From: Spirochaetae bacterium HGW-Spirochaetae-4
Lineage (GTDB): Bacteria > Spirochaetota > Spirochaetia > Sphaerochaetales > Sphaerochaetaceae
Length of the DNA stretch: 64,000 nucleotides
Direction of reading: 5' to 3'
NCBI GenBank assembly: GCA_002839335.1
Contig: PGXU01000001.1
Coordinates: 62,001 to 126,000 of the forward strand
Below, one piece after another: positions 54,516-62,896 of this stretch (its first letter is position 1; each line of letters starts with the position of its first letter). The notes under the pieces were generated by a model. It did no database searches and was not told where the DNA came from. It saw only the letters and a list, made by a program, of their open reading frames with translations. Both the position numbers and the translations under genes were made by a program.

Positions 54516-55832
54516 ATGAGAATGAGAAAATTGGCGTTCCTATTAGTACCGATTCTATTAATCACCATCGTTTCGTGTGATGGGGATATTTTTGGCAATC
54601 TAAGTGATTTCATGGGCCAGACTGGCACAAATATCTATGCGGAGAATGGACTCGTAACCATAGACACCTCGCAAGGTGCGGCTGTGGTCGATGCTACCGG
54701 TAGCATTTTGGATTTGGAAGAGCCTACGGCTCCTGTTGATCCCTTGAATCCTACGGTTGACGAGACGGCTGCTATCGAGGCGTATGAAGAAGCCTATGAG
54801 GCTGAAGTCGAGACAGTGAAGACCACAATCACCGAGGCTCTTACCTCGCCACAAAAGACCGAAGCCTTGGTTGAAGCCTTGGAGACTCCGCTTACCGATC
54901 CAACCGATATTCCTACCAAGGTGACCGACGTCATTACAGAGATGGAAACCGAATTGGGGATAACCATTGCCGATCCGGTGACCGAAGGCGATCTTGTCAC
55001 GTTGATCCTGATCACCGATCTCTATGAATCCGCCGCCCCACTTGTGGCTCTATTGGATGATGGAGACGATACCAATGATCCTACTGAAGAGGAGTTGTTG
55101 CAGCTCGTTTCCGATGCGCTGCAGGTTGTGGATATAGTCAATACGGTTTCTCCCACAGGAGCCATCAGCCTGGATGATATCCTTTCCAACTTGATCGACG
55201 ATCCGGAACTCTTGGATCAGATCATGGGCAGGTCCTCCACAACATCGCGGGATGTGCCACCGGTTGAAGACGGCGATGATCCGATGACCTTCATAGAGCC
55301 TATCTTCGCGACAGTCATCAATTCGATCGGGACCACCGGTACTGGTGATACGGAAGTCATTATATCTGCAAATCTGCAGAGTGCTGTGAGAAGCTTCGCC
55401 ATCATCCGCTCCTCCTATGAGCAGATGGCTCCGGCGATTGCCGCCAGCGGTGCCGAGCTTGAACTCACCGATGTCATCAACTATGTATTGAGTGTCGTGT
55501 TCACCGAGGCGGATGCGTTCTTCCAGACCGTTCCAGGATCGATTACCTTTGAACAGGCCCTCAACGATGTCATTTTCTGGATGAACCAGGATGCAACGTA
55601 TCAAGATACGAACAAGCCTGCATTTGTCGATGCTATTACCGACTGGGAAGTGGAGTTTGAGGAGTACCGTGCATTGTACCCGGCCAAATTTGGTGACGAT
55701 GATACCATACCACGTACAGTAGGTTCGATCGAACGGACTTTGGATGCTTTGATCGAAGCCCTACCTGGTGACAACACACTCATAACCGATGCCATCGATG
55801 ATCTCTTTGGCACCGACGAGCCGACGGTTTAA
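54516..55832 (+). CDS. Acidic lipoprotein of unknown function
   Basis: A 438-residue exported lipoprotein. The signal MRMRKLAFLLVPILLITIVSC ends in the lipobox IVSC, with the lipidated Cys at residue 21. The mature protein is strongly acidic and rich in Thr, Val, Asp and Glu, with many short motifs such as DPTDIP and DDGDDTNDPTEEEL but no domain I recognise. A Thr/Pro linker may lie at about residues 70-85. AAGGAGG precedes the ATG. A beta-barrel gene begins 11 bases after its stop, so the two are probably made together and may form an envelope complex. An upstream in-frame ATG at 54324 lacks a ribosome site. Confidence 0.85.
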   Translation: MRMRKLAFLLVPILLITIVSCDGDIFGNLSDFMGQTGTNIYAENGLVTIDTSQGAAVVDATGSILDLEEPTAPVDPLNPTVDETAAIEAYEEAYEAEVETVKTTITEALTSPQKTEALVEALETPLTDPTDIPTKVTDVITEMETELGITIADPVTEGDLVTLILITDLYESAAPLVALLDDGDDTNDPTEEELLQLVSDALQVVDIVNTVSPTGAISLDDILSNLIDDPELLDQIMGRSSTTSRDVPPVEDGDDPMTFIEPIFATVINSIGTTGTGDTEVIISANLQSAVRSFAIIRSSYEQMAPAIAASGAELELTDVINYVLSVVFTEADAFFQTVPGSITFEQALNDVIFWMNQDATYQDTNKPAFVDAITDWEVEFEEYRALYPAKFGDDDTIPRTVGSIERTLDALIEALPGDNTLITDAIDDLFGTDEPTV

Positions 55833-55843
55833 GGAGGCGGAAT

Positions 55844-57100
55844 ATGAAAAAGAAATTGATTATCAGTCTGTTGGTATTGCTTCTGGTCGGTTCAAGCCTC
55901 TTTGCCTATACCTTTCCAGACTTCTATTATCCCTTGACCTCCTTCCGGCCGATCAGTGCCAGGACGGAAGCCATGGGCGGAGCCGGTCTTTCGACCGCCT
56001 CCGGTGCGGATGCGTTCTTCATGAACCCGGCGAATCTTGCCTCGCGCAGATTCAGCCTCTATCTTCCCGCTGTTTCGGTGACAGTCTTCAACCCGAAGGC
56101 AATCATCGACTCCGGAATCATCGAGGATATCCAGGAGAATGAGGATCCCGATACCCTTGCCACCACAGTGGTGAACAAGTACATGGGGATTGTGAGCGCA
56201 GGAAGGGGTGAAGTAGTGACCACCGATGTGGCCATGTCCTTTACCGGCGGTGGATTCGGAATCGGTATGCAGGTGCAGGAACAATTGCACACCTACAGTA
56301 CCGACGGCCAGTTGACCTCCGACAAGATCATTGCCGAGATCAACGCAGCGGCTTCGGTCGGATTCGGTTTCAGGCTGGACTTCATTCCTGAAATCCTGTC
56401 GGTCGATGTCGGAGCTACGGCAAGACCCACATACAAAGCCTATTCGAACAAGATCGGTGCGAACGAGATCATCAATATCGCCGATGACGACGACCCCGCG
56501 CAGAAGTTCATGTCGGAGTACCCGGTGGCAGCCGGTTGGGCAGTTCCCGTCGATGTCGGTGTGAATGTGAACCTTCCTGTCGGCCTGCGGGTCTCTGCGG
56601 TAGCGCGGAACCTCAACGGCAAGTACACCATGACCCAGTACGATGTTTCAGGTGATTGGGTCAACGAGATGATGGAATTCATGGGGTCGGACCCTGCATA
56701 TACAGGGACCCCGGGAACAACGACCGAATACGAGTACACGGTTCCGTGGACCCTCGATTTCGGATTCGGCTGGATTCCCGAACTTGGCGGACTTGGCAGA
56801 CTCCTGAGACCTTCATTCGCTTTCGATCTGGTCGATGTTGTCACCCTTGCCGAAAGCATGGAAACCGATGAGGATGCATACCTGAACCACCTTCGCTTCG
56901 GTGCCGAAGCCAAGCTGTTCTCCATGGTCGATGTCCGAGCCGGTATCAACCAGGGCTACCTCTCGCTCGGTGTCGGACTGGACTTGTTCGTCATCCATAT
57001 CGATGCCTCGTACTACTGGCGTGAGTACGGTGCTGAAATCGGAGACAAACCGATCGATGCGCTGACCGTCAGGTTCAACCTGGGTGTCGACGGAAGATAG
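55844..57100 (+). CDS. Putative outer-membrane beta-barrel protein (FadL/porin-like)
   Basis: A 418-residue exported protein with signal peptide MKKKLIISLLVLLLVGSSLFA. After it, SARTEAMGGAGLSTASGADAFFMNPANLA is like the start of FadL/OmpP1-type and PorV-type barrels. The rest alternates polar and hydrophobic residues in strands rich in Gly, Val and Tyr. AAGGAGG precedes the start and the gene lies 11 bases after the acidic lipoprotein gene. A strong terminator follows at 57123. The pair may act in uptake of hydrophobic compounds, which is a family-based guess. Confidence 0.75.
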   Translation: MKKKLIISLLVLLLVGSSLFAYTFPDFYYPLTSFRPISARTEAMGGAGLSTASGADAFFMNPANLASRRFSLYLPAVSVTVFNPKAIIDSGIIEDIQENEDPDTLATTVVNKYMGIVSAGRGEVVTTDVAMSFTGGGFGIGMQVQEQLHTYSTDGQLTSDKIIAEINAAASVGFGFRLDFIPEILSVDVGATARPTYKAYSNKIGANEIINIADDDDPAQKFMSEYPVAAGWAVPVDVGVNVNLPVGLRVSAVARNLNGKYTMTQYDVSGDWVNEMMEFMGSDPAYTGTPGTTTEYEYTVPWTLDFGFGWIPELGGLGRLLRPSFAFDLVDVVTLAESMETDEDAYLNHLRFGAEAKLFSMVDVRAGINQGYLSLGVGLDLFVIHIDASYYWREYGAEIGDKPIDALTVRFNLGVDGR

Positions 57101-57122
57101 TACCTTTCAATTCACGGAATAC

Positions 57123-57151
57123 GACCTCTCCTTCGGGGGAGGTCTTTTTTT
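57123..57151 (+). terminator. Terminator of the lipoprotein/beta-barrel operon
   Basis: 9-bp stem (GACCTCTCC with GGGGAGGTC, one G-T pair), TTCG tetraloop and seven T. Confidence 0.93.
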
Positions 57152-57303
57152 CGCGATTCGGAATTTCAGGATGTTATTGAGGTAACTACAGTGCTACTTA
57201 TACGAACACAATGTAAAATTATTACTGTACCTGTGCATATACATATGGTATGCTCTCCAGTGGAAAATACTTGCCGTCGGGCAAAATCAAGGGAGCGTAT
57301 ACT

Positions 57304-58920
57304 ATGACGGATTTTGGACTTTGGGGACTCATTCCCCCAGTTCTCACTATCGCATTGGCGTTCATCACCAAGGATGTCGTCATCTCATTGTTTCTCGGAA
57401 TCCTTTCGGGGACACTCATCGTCGCGGGAGGAAACCCGTTTGCCGCACTCGTCAACCTTTCGGACGTGGTTGCCGGCTCACTGAACGATGGATGGAATAT
57501 CCGCATCTTCCTCTTCTGTGCATTGTTGGGAGGACTGGTCGGACTCCTTTCCAAGACAGGGGCAGCCAAAGCCTTCGGCCGTTGGGCAGCCTCCAGGGTC
57601 CGTACCGGAAAAGCCAGCCTGCTCATGACCTGGGTGTTCGGTCTGATCATCTTTATCGACGACTACTTCAACAGTCTCGCGGTCGGAACCGTCATGCGGC
57701 CGATCACCGACAAGAACGGTATCCCCCGTGCCAAGCTCGCCTATATCCTCGATTCGACTGCCGCCCCCGTGTGCATCATCGCGCCGGTGTCCAGTTGGGT
57801 CATCACCGTCATGTCGATCGTGAAGGGCTCCGAGGGTTTCGAGCAGTTGGGAATCACCGAGTTCGAATTCTTCATCCGATCGATTCCCTATAATATCTAC
57901 GCACTACTTACCATCATCATGGTGTTGGTCATTATCCTGACCAGCCGGGACTTCGGACCCATGGCAGCCTCCAACCGCTACCACGAGACCACCGGCAGCC
58001 TCTACAATGAAGCCTATGGCGACGCACCCGGAGAAGTCGCTGAAATCGGTGGCAATGACCGGGCCAAACCGATGGACATGTTGTTTCCGATTGTCGTCCT
58101 TATCATCTCGGCCGTCGTATTCTTCCCTGTCACCACATGGCTCGGATCCATCGATGGGGAAAGCATCACCAGCATGTCCCAGGCTATGGGAAGCATGTCC
58201 TTTGGAGATGCGTTCGCCAATACCGACGCATCGTACGCCTTGTTCTATTCGGTCATCTTCACGCTGACCATCACCTTCATCTACTATTTCGCGCGTCGCT
58301 TGTTTACCATCAAGGAAGCCTCCGAAGCGCTCAAGGAAGGAATCGGTTCCATGGTTCCCGCGTTGCTGATCCTCACCATGGCCTGGACCATCGGAAGCAT
58401 CATCAAGTCTTCTCCTGAGGACGGAGGTCTCGGATTGGCCTCGTTCCTCTCCGAAGCTGTGGTCTCTGGTGGATTCCCCCTCGCATTGGTTCCTATGATC
58501 GTCTTCGGTCTTTCGGCACTCATCGCGTTCTCCACAGGTACATCCTGGGGCACCTTCGCCATCATGATTCCGATCACCATGCCAATCATCGCTGGTCTCG
58601 CCAAAGCCAAGGGTCTTCCTGTGGAAGGCATGTCGCACGCCATGTTCCTTGGTGTCAGTGCAGTGTTGGGAGGGTCTGTATTCGGTGACCATGCATCACC
58701 CATTTCGGATACGACGATCCTCTCTTCGACCGGTGCGAGCTGTCCCCACCTCGAGCACGTCAGCACCCAGATGCCCTATGCCCTGTTCGTTGCGGTGTGT
58801 TCCCTGGTAGGCTTCCTGTTGGGAGGCCTGTTCCTGAACGCCATCGTCGCTTGGATCGGTGCGATTGCGTTGTTCATCGTCGGAATGGTCTTTTTGCCTC
58901 GTATCTATCGCAAGGCATGA
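57304..58920 (+). CDS. nhaC: NhaC-family Na+/H+ antiporter
   Basis: Inner-membrane antiporter of 538 residues with about twelve helices. Family signatures are ALAFITKDVVISLFLGILSGTLIVAGGNP near the start, the central IIFIDDYFNSLAVGTVMRPITDKNGIPRAKLAYILDSTAAPVCIIAPVSSW, and STGTSWGTFAIMIPITMPI with GGSVFGDHASPISDTTILSS in the second half. The Asp and Ser/Thr residues in these motifs form the ion path. The start at 57304 has AAGGGAGC eight bases upstream; an earlier in-frame ATG at 57250 lacks one. It exports Na+ or Li+ for H+ and complements the other antiporter at 30359. Confidence 0.92.
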   Translation: MTDFGLWGLIPPVLTIALAFITKDVVISLFLGILSGTLIVAGGNPFAALVNLSDVVAGSLNDGWNIRIFLFCALLGGLVGLLSKTGAAKAFGRWAASRVRTGKASLLMTWVFGLIIFIDDYFNSLAVGTVMRPITDKNGIPRAKLAYILDSTAAPVCIIAPVSSWVITVMSIVKGSEGFEQLGITEFEFFIRSIPYNIYALLTIIMVLVIILTSRDFGPMAASNRYHETTGSLYNEAYGDAPGEVAEIGGNDRAKPMDMLFPIVVLIISAVVFFPVTTWLGSIDGESITSMSQAMGSMSFGDAFANTDASYALFYSVIFTLTITFIYYFARRLFTIKEASEALKEGIGSMVPALLILTMAWTIGSIIKSSPEDGGLGLASFLSEAVVSGGFPLALVPMIVFGLSALIAFSTGTSWGTFAIMIPITMPIIAGLAKAKGLPVEGMSHAMFLGVSAVLGGSVFGDHASPISDTTILSSTGASCPHLEHVSTQMPYALFVAVCSLVGFLLGGLFLNAIVAWIGAIALFIVGMVFLPRIYRKA

Positions 58921-58940
58921 TACCGTGGTAGTATAGCTCT

Positions 58941-60173
58941 ATGAAAACGCCCATGGAGTTATCTGTGAACATGGTAAAGATCACACCAAAGGTCCAGCCT
59001 TACCCATGGGGGGATGATTCGTTCATCCCCTCGTTGCTTGGAAAGAAGCCCGATGGGAAACCCCAGGCCGAATTGTGGTTTGGGACCCATCCCGGTGGAG
59101 AGTCCGCATTGCCCGACAGCGAACCGCTGGGAGATTTTCTACGGGACCACGACAAGGAGTTCTTGGGAGAAGAGCAGGTGAAACGGCACGGGAAGGAACT
59201 TCCGTTCCTTCTGAAAGTGCTTGCGATTGCCCAGCCATTGTCTTTGCAGGTTCACCCGAGTGCCGAGCAGGCGTTGCATGGGTATACCGAAGAGTTGCCG
59301 CGGCATGTGGATATCCCCCAGGACCAATGGAACTACAAGGATGGTCGCCAGAAGGCCGAGGTGCTCTACGCGCTTACGCCGGTGACGGCCATGTGCGGGT
59401 TCCTACCGATCGCGAAGTTGTCGGCAAACCTCTTGCGATTGCTGCCATACCAGTTTCCCCTGGTGTTCCCTTTCCTTCAGGAACCGGAGGAAAAGGACGA
59501 GGCTCGGTTGCTTCAGCGGTTCTTCACCACGCTCTATACCTTGGAACAGGAACAACGGAAGCTGCTGTTGACGGAGTTCAAGGAGAATCTCGAGCTCCTT
59601 CAAGAAGATTCCTACACCGTCGACGGGAATTGGCTGACACCTGGCGGAATCGCCCGGTTGTGCCTGGAGTCGTACCCCGATGATCCGGGTGTGTTCGCAC
59701 CGTTCTTCCTGCATGTCCTGCATCTCAAACCAGGTGAAGCGGTGTACCTCGAACCCAGGACCCTCCATGCGTATGTCCGGGGGCATGGAATCGAACTCAT
59801 GTCGAACAGCGACAATGTCTTGCGGGGCGGATTGACGAACAAGAAGGTCGATGTTCCCGAATTGTTGCAGACACTCGCATTCAAGGCCTACAACGCCGGA
59901 CTGTGTCCGCAGATCAGGGATACGAACAATCGCCTGAATATCCTTGCTCCGACCGACGATTTCCTCCTTGGAGTATATGAGCGGGGGACCTATCATGTGG
60001 GCAATCGGTTTTCGATCGAATTCCTCCTCTGCAGTGAAGGTACGGCGGAGGTCGTGAAGGACAATCAGACCCACAAACTTGCACAAGGGGAGTGTCTTGT
60101 TGTCGCCTCTTCGGTCGATTCGTATAGGATCACTGTCAAGGGAAAGGTGTTCAGCGCTTCGGTTCCCGGTTGA
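58941..60173 (+). CDS. manA: Mannose-6-phosphate isomerase, class I
   Basis: Interconverts mannose 6-phosphate and fructose 6-phosphate. The 410-residue protein has the class I zinc-binding motifs: Gln and His in SLQVHPS (about residue 100), Glu in KAEVLYAL, and His in EPRTLHAYVRG, followed by the catalytic Arg region MSNSDNVLRGGLTNKKVD. KPEL is replaced by KAEV at the Glu site, a small deviation. The start is uncertain: ATG 58941 has no ribosome site and lies just after a TAGTAT -10-like box, so the mRNA might be leaderless; ATG 58971 with a distant GGAG is the alternative. Neighbouring genes suggest no special pathway. Confidence 0.9.
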   Translation: MKTPMELSVNMVKITPKVQPYPWGDDSFIPSLLGKKPDGKPQAELWFGTHPGGESALPDSEPLGDFLRDHDKEFLGEEQVKRHGKELPFLLKVLAIAQPLSLQVHPSAEQALHGYTEELPRHVDIPQDQWNYKDGRQKAEVLYALTPVTAMCGFLPIAKLSANLLRLLPYQFPLVFPFLQEPEEKDEARLLQRFFTTLYTLEQEQRKLLLTEFKENLELLQEDSYTVDGNWLTPGGIARLCLESYPDDPGVFAPFFLHVLHLKPGEAVYLEPRTLHAYVRGHGIELMSNSDNVLRGGLTNKKVDVPELLQTLAFKAYNAGLCPQIRDTNNRLNILAPTDDFLLGVYERGTYHVGNRFSIEFLLCSEGTAEVVKDNQTHKLAQGECLVVASSVDSYRITVKGKVFSASVPG

Positions 60174-60218
60174 CCATCACGATGGAGCAATCGCACCGAA
60201 TCGTGGTATACTCGCCGT

Positions 60219-61529
60219 ATGGATGCACAGCAGTTTTTACAGCTTCTTAAGAAAGAGTTGATGATCGCCATGGGATGCACCGAGCCGGCGGCAGCCGCAT
60301 TGGCCGGTGCCAAGGCACGCCTGTTGCTCGGTGAGCCGATCGTCCGGTTGGAAGTCCGAGCCAGCCGGGACATGGTCAAGAATGCCATGGGTGTGGGTCT
60401 TCCCAATTGTACCCTCCGGGGTATACAGGCCGCCGTCGCTTTGGGAGCCGCCGGGGGAGATGTCGACAACGGGCTTGGGATCCTTTCGGAAATCTCCGAG
60501 GATCAGAAGCGTATCGCCACACGGTTCGCCGCCGAGAATACGGTTACCCTTGCATTGGCTGACGATGTTCCGCCTGTCTACATCGGGGTAACGGCCTTCG
60601 GTGCTTCCCATGTGGCTGAGGCGGTCATAAGCGGGGAACACAACCGGTTTGCCAGACTACGGCGCGACCAGAAGGTGCTCGGGGAACTTCCCCTGGTCTC
60701 CTCCAACCACCAGGAGTCCGAAAACGATGTCACCAGCGATATGATCGCCCACCTTTCCCTGTCTGAAATCGCAGAAGCGGTATCCAAGATAGATACGTCC
60801 GATTTCGATTTCGTGCTTCATGGTGCCGAAACCAACCTGGCGATCGCCAAACATGCGATGGTCACCGATTTCGGTCTTTCCGTAGGCAAGACCATGGGTG
60901 AGGGCTTGCCCGAGCATCCGACTTCGCTCAACGAAGCGTATGCTTTGGGTGCCGCTTATGCCGCGGCCGCCTCCGATGCGCGAATGGCCGGTTGCCCCCT
61001 GCCGGTTGTCATAAACAGTGGGAGCGGAAACCAGGGCATAACCGTGTCTGTTCCGCTACTGGTCATGGCCCGATTTCTGGATACCGGTACGGACCACCTT
61101 GTCCGTGCCCTTTGTACAAGTCACCTGGTGGCATTGGTCCTCACCGCCAAGAAGGACCGGCTGTCGGCACTCTGCGGCGCCTTCACCGCCGCCATCGGAA
61201 CCGCTTGTGGTCTGGTATACTTGCAAGGTGGCAGTGTGGAAGCCATGGACCGTGCGGTGAACACCATGGTGGGGAACCTCACCGGTATCATTTGCGACGG
61301 GGCGAAAGGGACCTGTGCCCTCAAGATATACTCCAGTGTTGAGGCGGCGGCGATCAGCAGCCGGTTGGCGCTGAAGGGCATATCTCCCAGCGATGAATCG
61401 GGAATCGTAGGAAAGGATGCATTGCAGAGTTTTTCCTATTTGACGCAAATAAGCCATGAGGGTATGGAACAGACAGACCGGACGATACTTGCTATCATGA
61501 TGGGAAAACAGGAGCTTTGCACGAGATGA
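60219..61529 (+). CDS. UPF0597 / L-cysteine desulfidase-type protein (CyuA/YhaM family)
   Basis: A 436-residue cytoplasmic enzyme related to the alpha subunit of L-serine dehydratase. The cluster-binding and catalytic motifs MGCTEPAAAALAGAKA, INSGSGNQGITVSVP and GIICDGAKGTCALKI contain the conserved cysteines expected for a [4Fe-4S] cluster. Family members split L-cysteine to sulfide, ammonia and pyruvate, or are linked to serine dehydration. The gene lies 45 bases after manA, and its stop overlaps the next start (ATGA). No cysteine regulator is adjacent, so the substrate remains a family-based inference. Confidence 0.85.
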   Translation: MDAQQFLQLLKKELMIAMGCTEPAAAALAGAKARLLLGEPIVRLEVRASRDMVKNAMGVGLPNCTLRGIQAAVALGAAGGDVDNGLGILSEISEDQKRIATRFAAENTVTLALADDVPPVYIGVTAFGASHVAEAVISGEHNRFARLRRDQKVLGELPLVSSNHQESENDVTSDMIAHLSLSEIAEAVSKIDTSDFDFVLHGAETNLAIAKHAMVTDFGLSVGKTMGEGLPEHPTSLNEAYALGAAYAAAASDARMAGCPLPVVINSGSGNQGITVSVPLLVMARFLDTGTDHLVRALCTSHLVALVLTAKKDRLSALCGAFTAAIGTACGLVYLQGGSVEAMDRAVNTMVGNLTGIICDGAKGTCALKIYSSVEAAAISSRLALKGISPSDESGIVGKDALQSFSYLTQISHEGMEQTDRTILAIMMGKQELCTR

Positions 61530-62131
61530 GATATGTCGCTATAGATTTTGAAACCGCAAACAATGACCCGATCAGCGCTTGTTCGGTTGGACTGGCGAAG
61601 ATGGAGAATGGAAGGGTCGTCGATTCCTATTACACCTTGATCAACCCGCCTTCGTCCTATTTTTCCCCCATGAACATTTCGATCCACGGTATTCGCCCCG
61701 AGCATGTCGCCGATGCCCCGGCCTTCGATACCTTGTGGCCCGACATGCTCATGTTCATCGGAGACGACCTGCTCATAGCGCACAACGCGCCGTTCGATAT
61801 CGGGATTTTGAGGGCAATGTTGACCTGGTACGGGCTACCTATCCCTTCGATCCGCTATACGTGTACGGTACGGATTTCGAGAAAGGTGTGGCCCGAATTG
61901 CCCAGCCACAAGTTGACCGACTTGTCGCGCCATTTCGGATTCGATTATCAGGCCCACCATGCTCTGGAAGACGCCGTGAACTGTGCGTTGGTATTCCACA
62001 AGGCCTGCCCCTGTCCCACGGAAACCGAGGCTGTGGAGTATCTTATGGAGAAGGGGATACGGTTCCAGCGTATGACCGGTGGACTGGCACCACTCGAACC
62101 ACCACCGCAGCAGGGGGGATTCCTACTATAA
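61526..62131 (+). CDS. DEDDh-type 3'-5' exonuclease (DNA polymerase III epsilon-like)
   Basis: A 201-residue exonuclease of the RNase T/DnaQ group. The three Exo motifs are visible: AIDFETAN (about residue 6), HNAPFDIGIL (about residue 88), and HHALEDA (about residue 149), giving Asp, Glu, Asp, His and Asp for two metals. The segment NISIHGIRPEHVADAP is typical of DnaQ-like proteins. No polymerase domain is attached. The start ATG 61526 overlaps the upstream stop; a TTG at 61517 is the in-frame alternative. It may act in DNA repair or RNA trimming. The C-terminus (residues 170-201) is a Pro-rich tail. Confidence 0.9.
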   Translation: MRYVAIDFETANNDPISACSVGLAKMENGRVVDSYYTLINPPSSYFSPMNISIHGIRPEHVADAPAFDTLWPDMLMFIGDDLLIAHNAPFDIGILRAMLTWYGLPIPSIRYTCTVRISRKVWPELPSHKLTDLSRHFGFDYQAHHALEDAVNCALVFHKACPCPTETEAVEYLMEKGIRFQRMTGGLAPLEPPPQQGGFLL

Positions 62132-62146
62132 AGATTCTGATACTCC

Positions 62147-62175
62147 TTGCGGATAATTGCGAGCGATGGTATCAT
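62147..62175 (+). promoter_or_regulatory. Predicted promoter of the rubrerythrin gene
   Basis: TTGCGG (62147-62152), 17-bp spacer and TATCAT (62170-62175). The region around the -10 is AT-rich (TCATAATTTG), a partial match to one arm of a PerR box, which is not sufficient to call an operator. Confidence 0.4.
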
Positions 62176-62221
62176 AATTTGTAATCAATTCAGAGAAATT
62201 ATCATAGTAGTGGAGGCACAC

Positions 62222-62764
62222 ATGGAACTCAAAGGATCAAAAACCGAGAAGAACCTGCACGATGCGTTTGCAGGCGAATCGATGGCCCGCAACAAATATA
62301 CCTACTGGGCAAGCAAGGCGCGCAAGGAAGGGTATGAGCAGATCGCAAAACTGTTCGAGGAGACAGCCGACAATGAACGGATGCACGCCAAGCTGTGGTT
62401 CAAGGCGCTTCAGGAGAATGGCGATATCGCCGATACCGCGACCAACCTGAAAATGGCGGCCGAAGGCGAGCACTACGAGTGGACCGACATGTATGCAGGT
62501 TTCGCCGAAGTTGCCCGTGAGGAAGGCTTCAAGAAGATCGCCGCACTGTTCGAAGGCGTGGCCAAGATCGAGAAAGAGCACGAGGCCCGCTACCTTGCCC
62601 TGTTGAAGAACGTGGAAGAGGGCGTGGTATTCTCACGCGATGGCGAGCAGATCTGGAAGTGCGGTGTTTGTGGACATATCCATGTCGGCAAGAAGGCTCC
62701 CGAAGTTTGCCCGGTGTGCGCACACTCCAAGGCCCACTTCGAAATCGCTGCCCGCAACTATTAG
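62222..62764 (+). CDS. rbr: Rubrerythrin
   Basis: Non-haem iron peroxidase that reduces H2O2 in anaerobes; 180 residues. The four-helix domain carries the di-iron Glu and His ligands ([76 protein letters not shown]). The C-terminal rubredoxin-like domain has [20 protein letters not shown] with the FeCys4 site. GTGGAGG precedes the ATG at 62222; an in-frame start at 62147 falls in the promoter. Electrons probably come from a rubredoxin or NADH reductase not seen here. Oxidative-stress control by the Fur/PerR-type regulator is plausible. Confidence 0.96.
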   Translation: MELKGSKTEKNLHDAFAGESMARNKYTYWASKARKEGYEQIAKLFEETADNERMHAKLWFKALQENGDIADTATNLKMAAEGEHYEWTDMYAGFAEVAREEGFKKIAALFEGVAKIEKEHEARYLALLKNVEEGVVFSRDGEQIWKCGVCGHIHVGKKAPEVCPVCAHSKAHFEIAARNY

Positions 62765-62789
62765 ACTAGTCCTCCGTTGCGAACATGTA

Positions 62790-62811
62790 GGGGCGTTCCA
62801 AACGCCCCTTT
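62790..62811 (+). terminator. Terminator of the rubrerythrin gene
   Basis: Perfect 8-bp stem GGGGCGTT with AACGCCCC, CCA loop, three T. Confidence 0.75.
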
Positions 62812-62843
62812 GTCATATCCTGAAGTTCGAAACCGTTGGATAC

Positions 62844-62875
62844 AAAGGAAGACGATCCGTCGTGGACCGTCTTCC
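62844..62875 (-). terminator. Terminator of the TRAP permease gene
   Basis: Minus strand stem GGAAGACG with CGTCTTCC (8 bp, 62847-62854 with 62868-62875) and a short inner TCC/GGA pairing, then TTTGTA. Confidence 0.65.
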
Positions 62876-62896
62876 AACCAATAATCGAGTACAGAC

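Noticed and set aside
62161..62215. A PerR box upstream of rubrerythrin.
   Set aside because: TCATAAT matches one arm, but no matching second arm is present at the right spacing.
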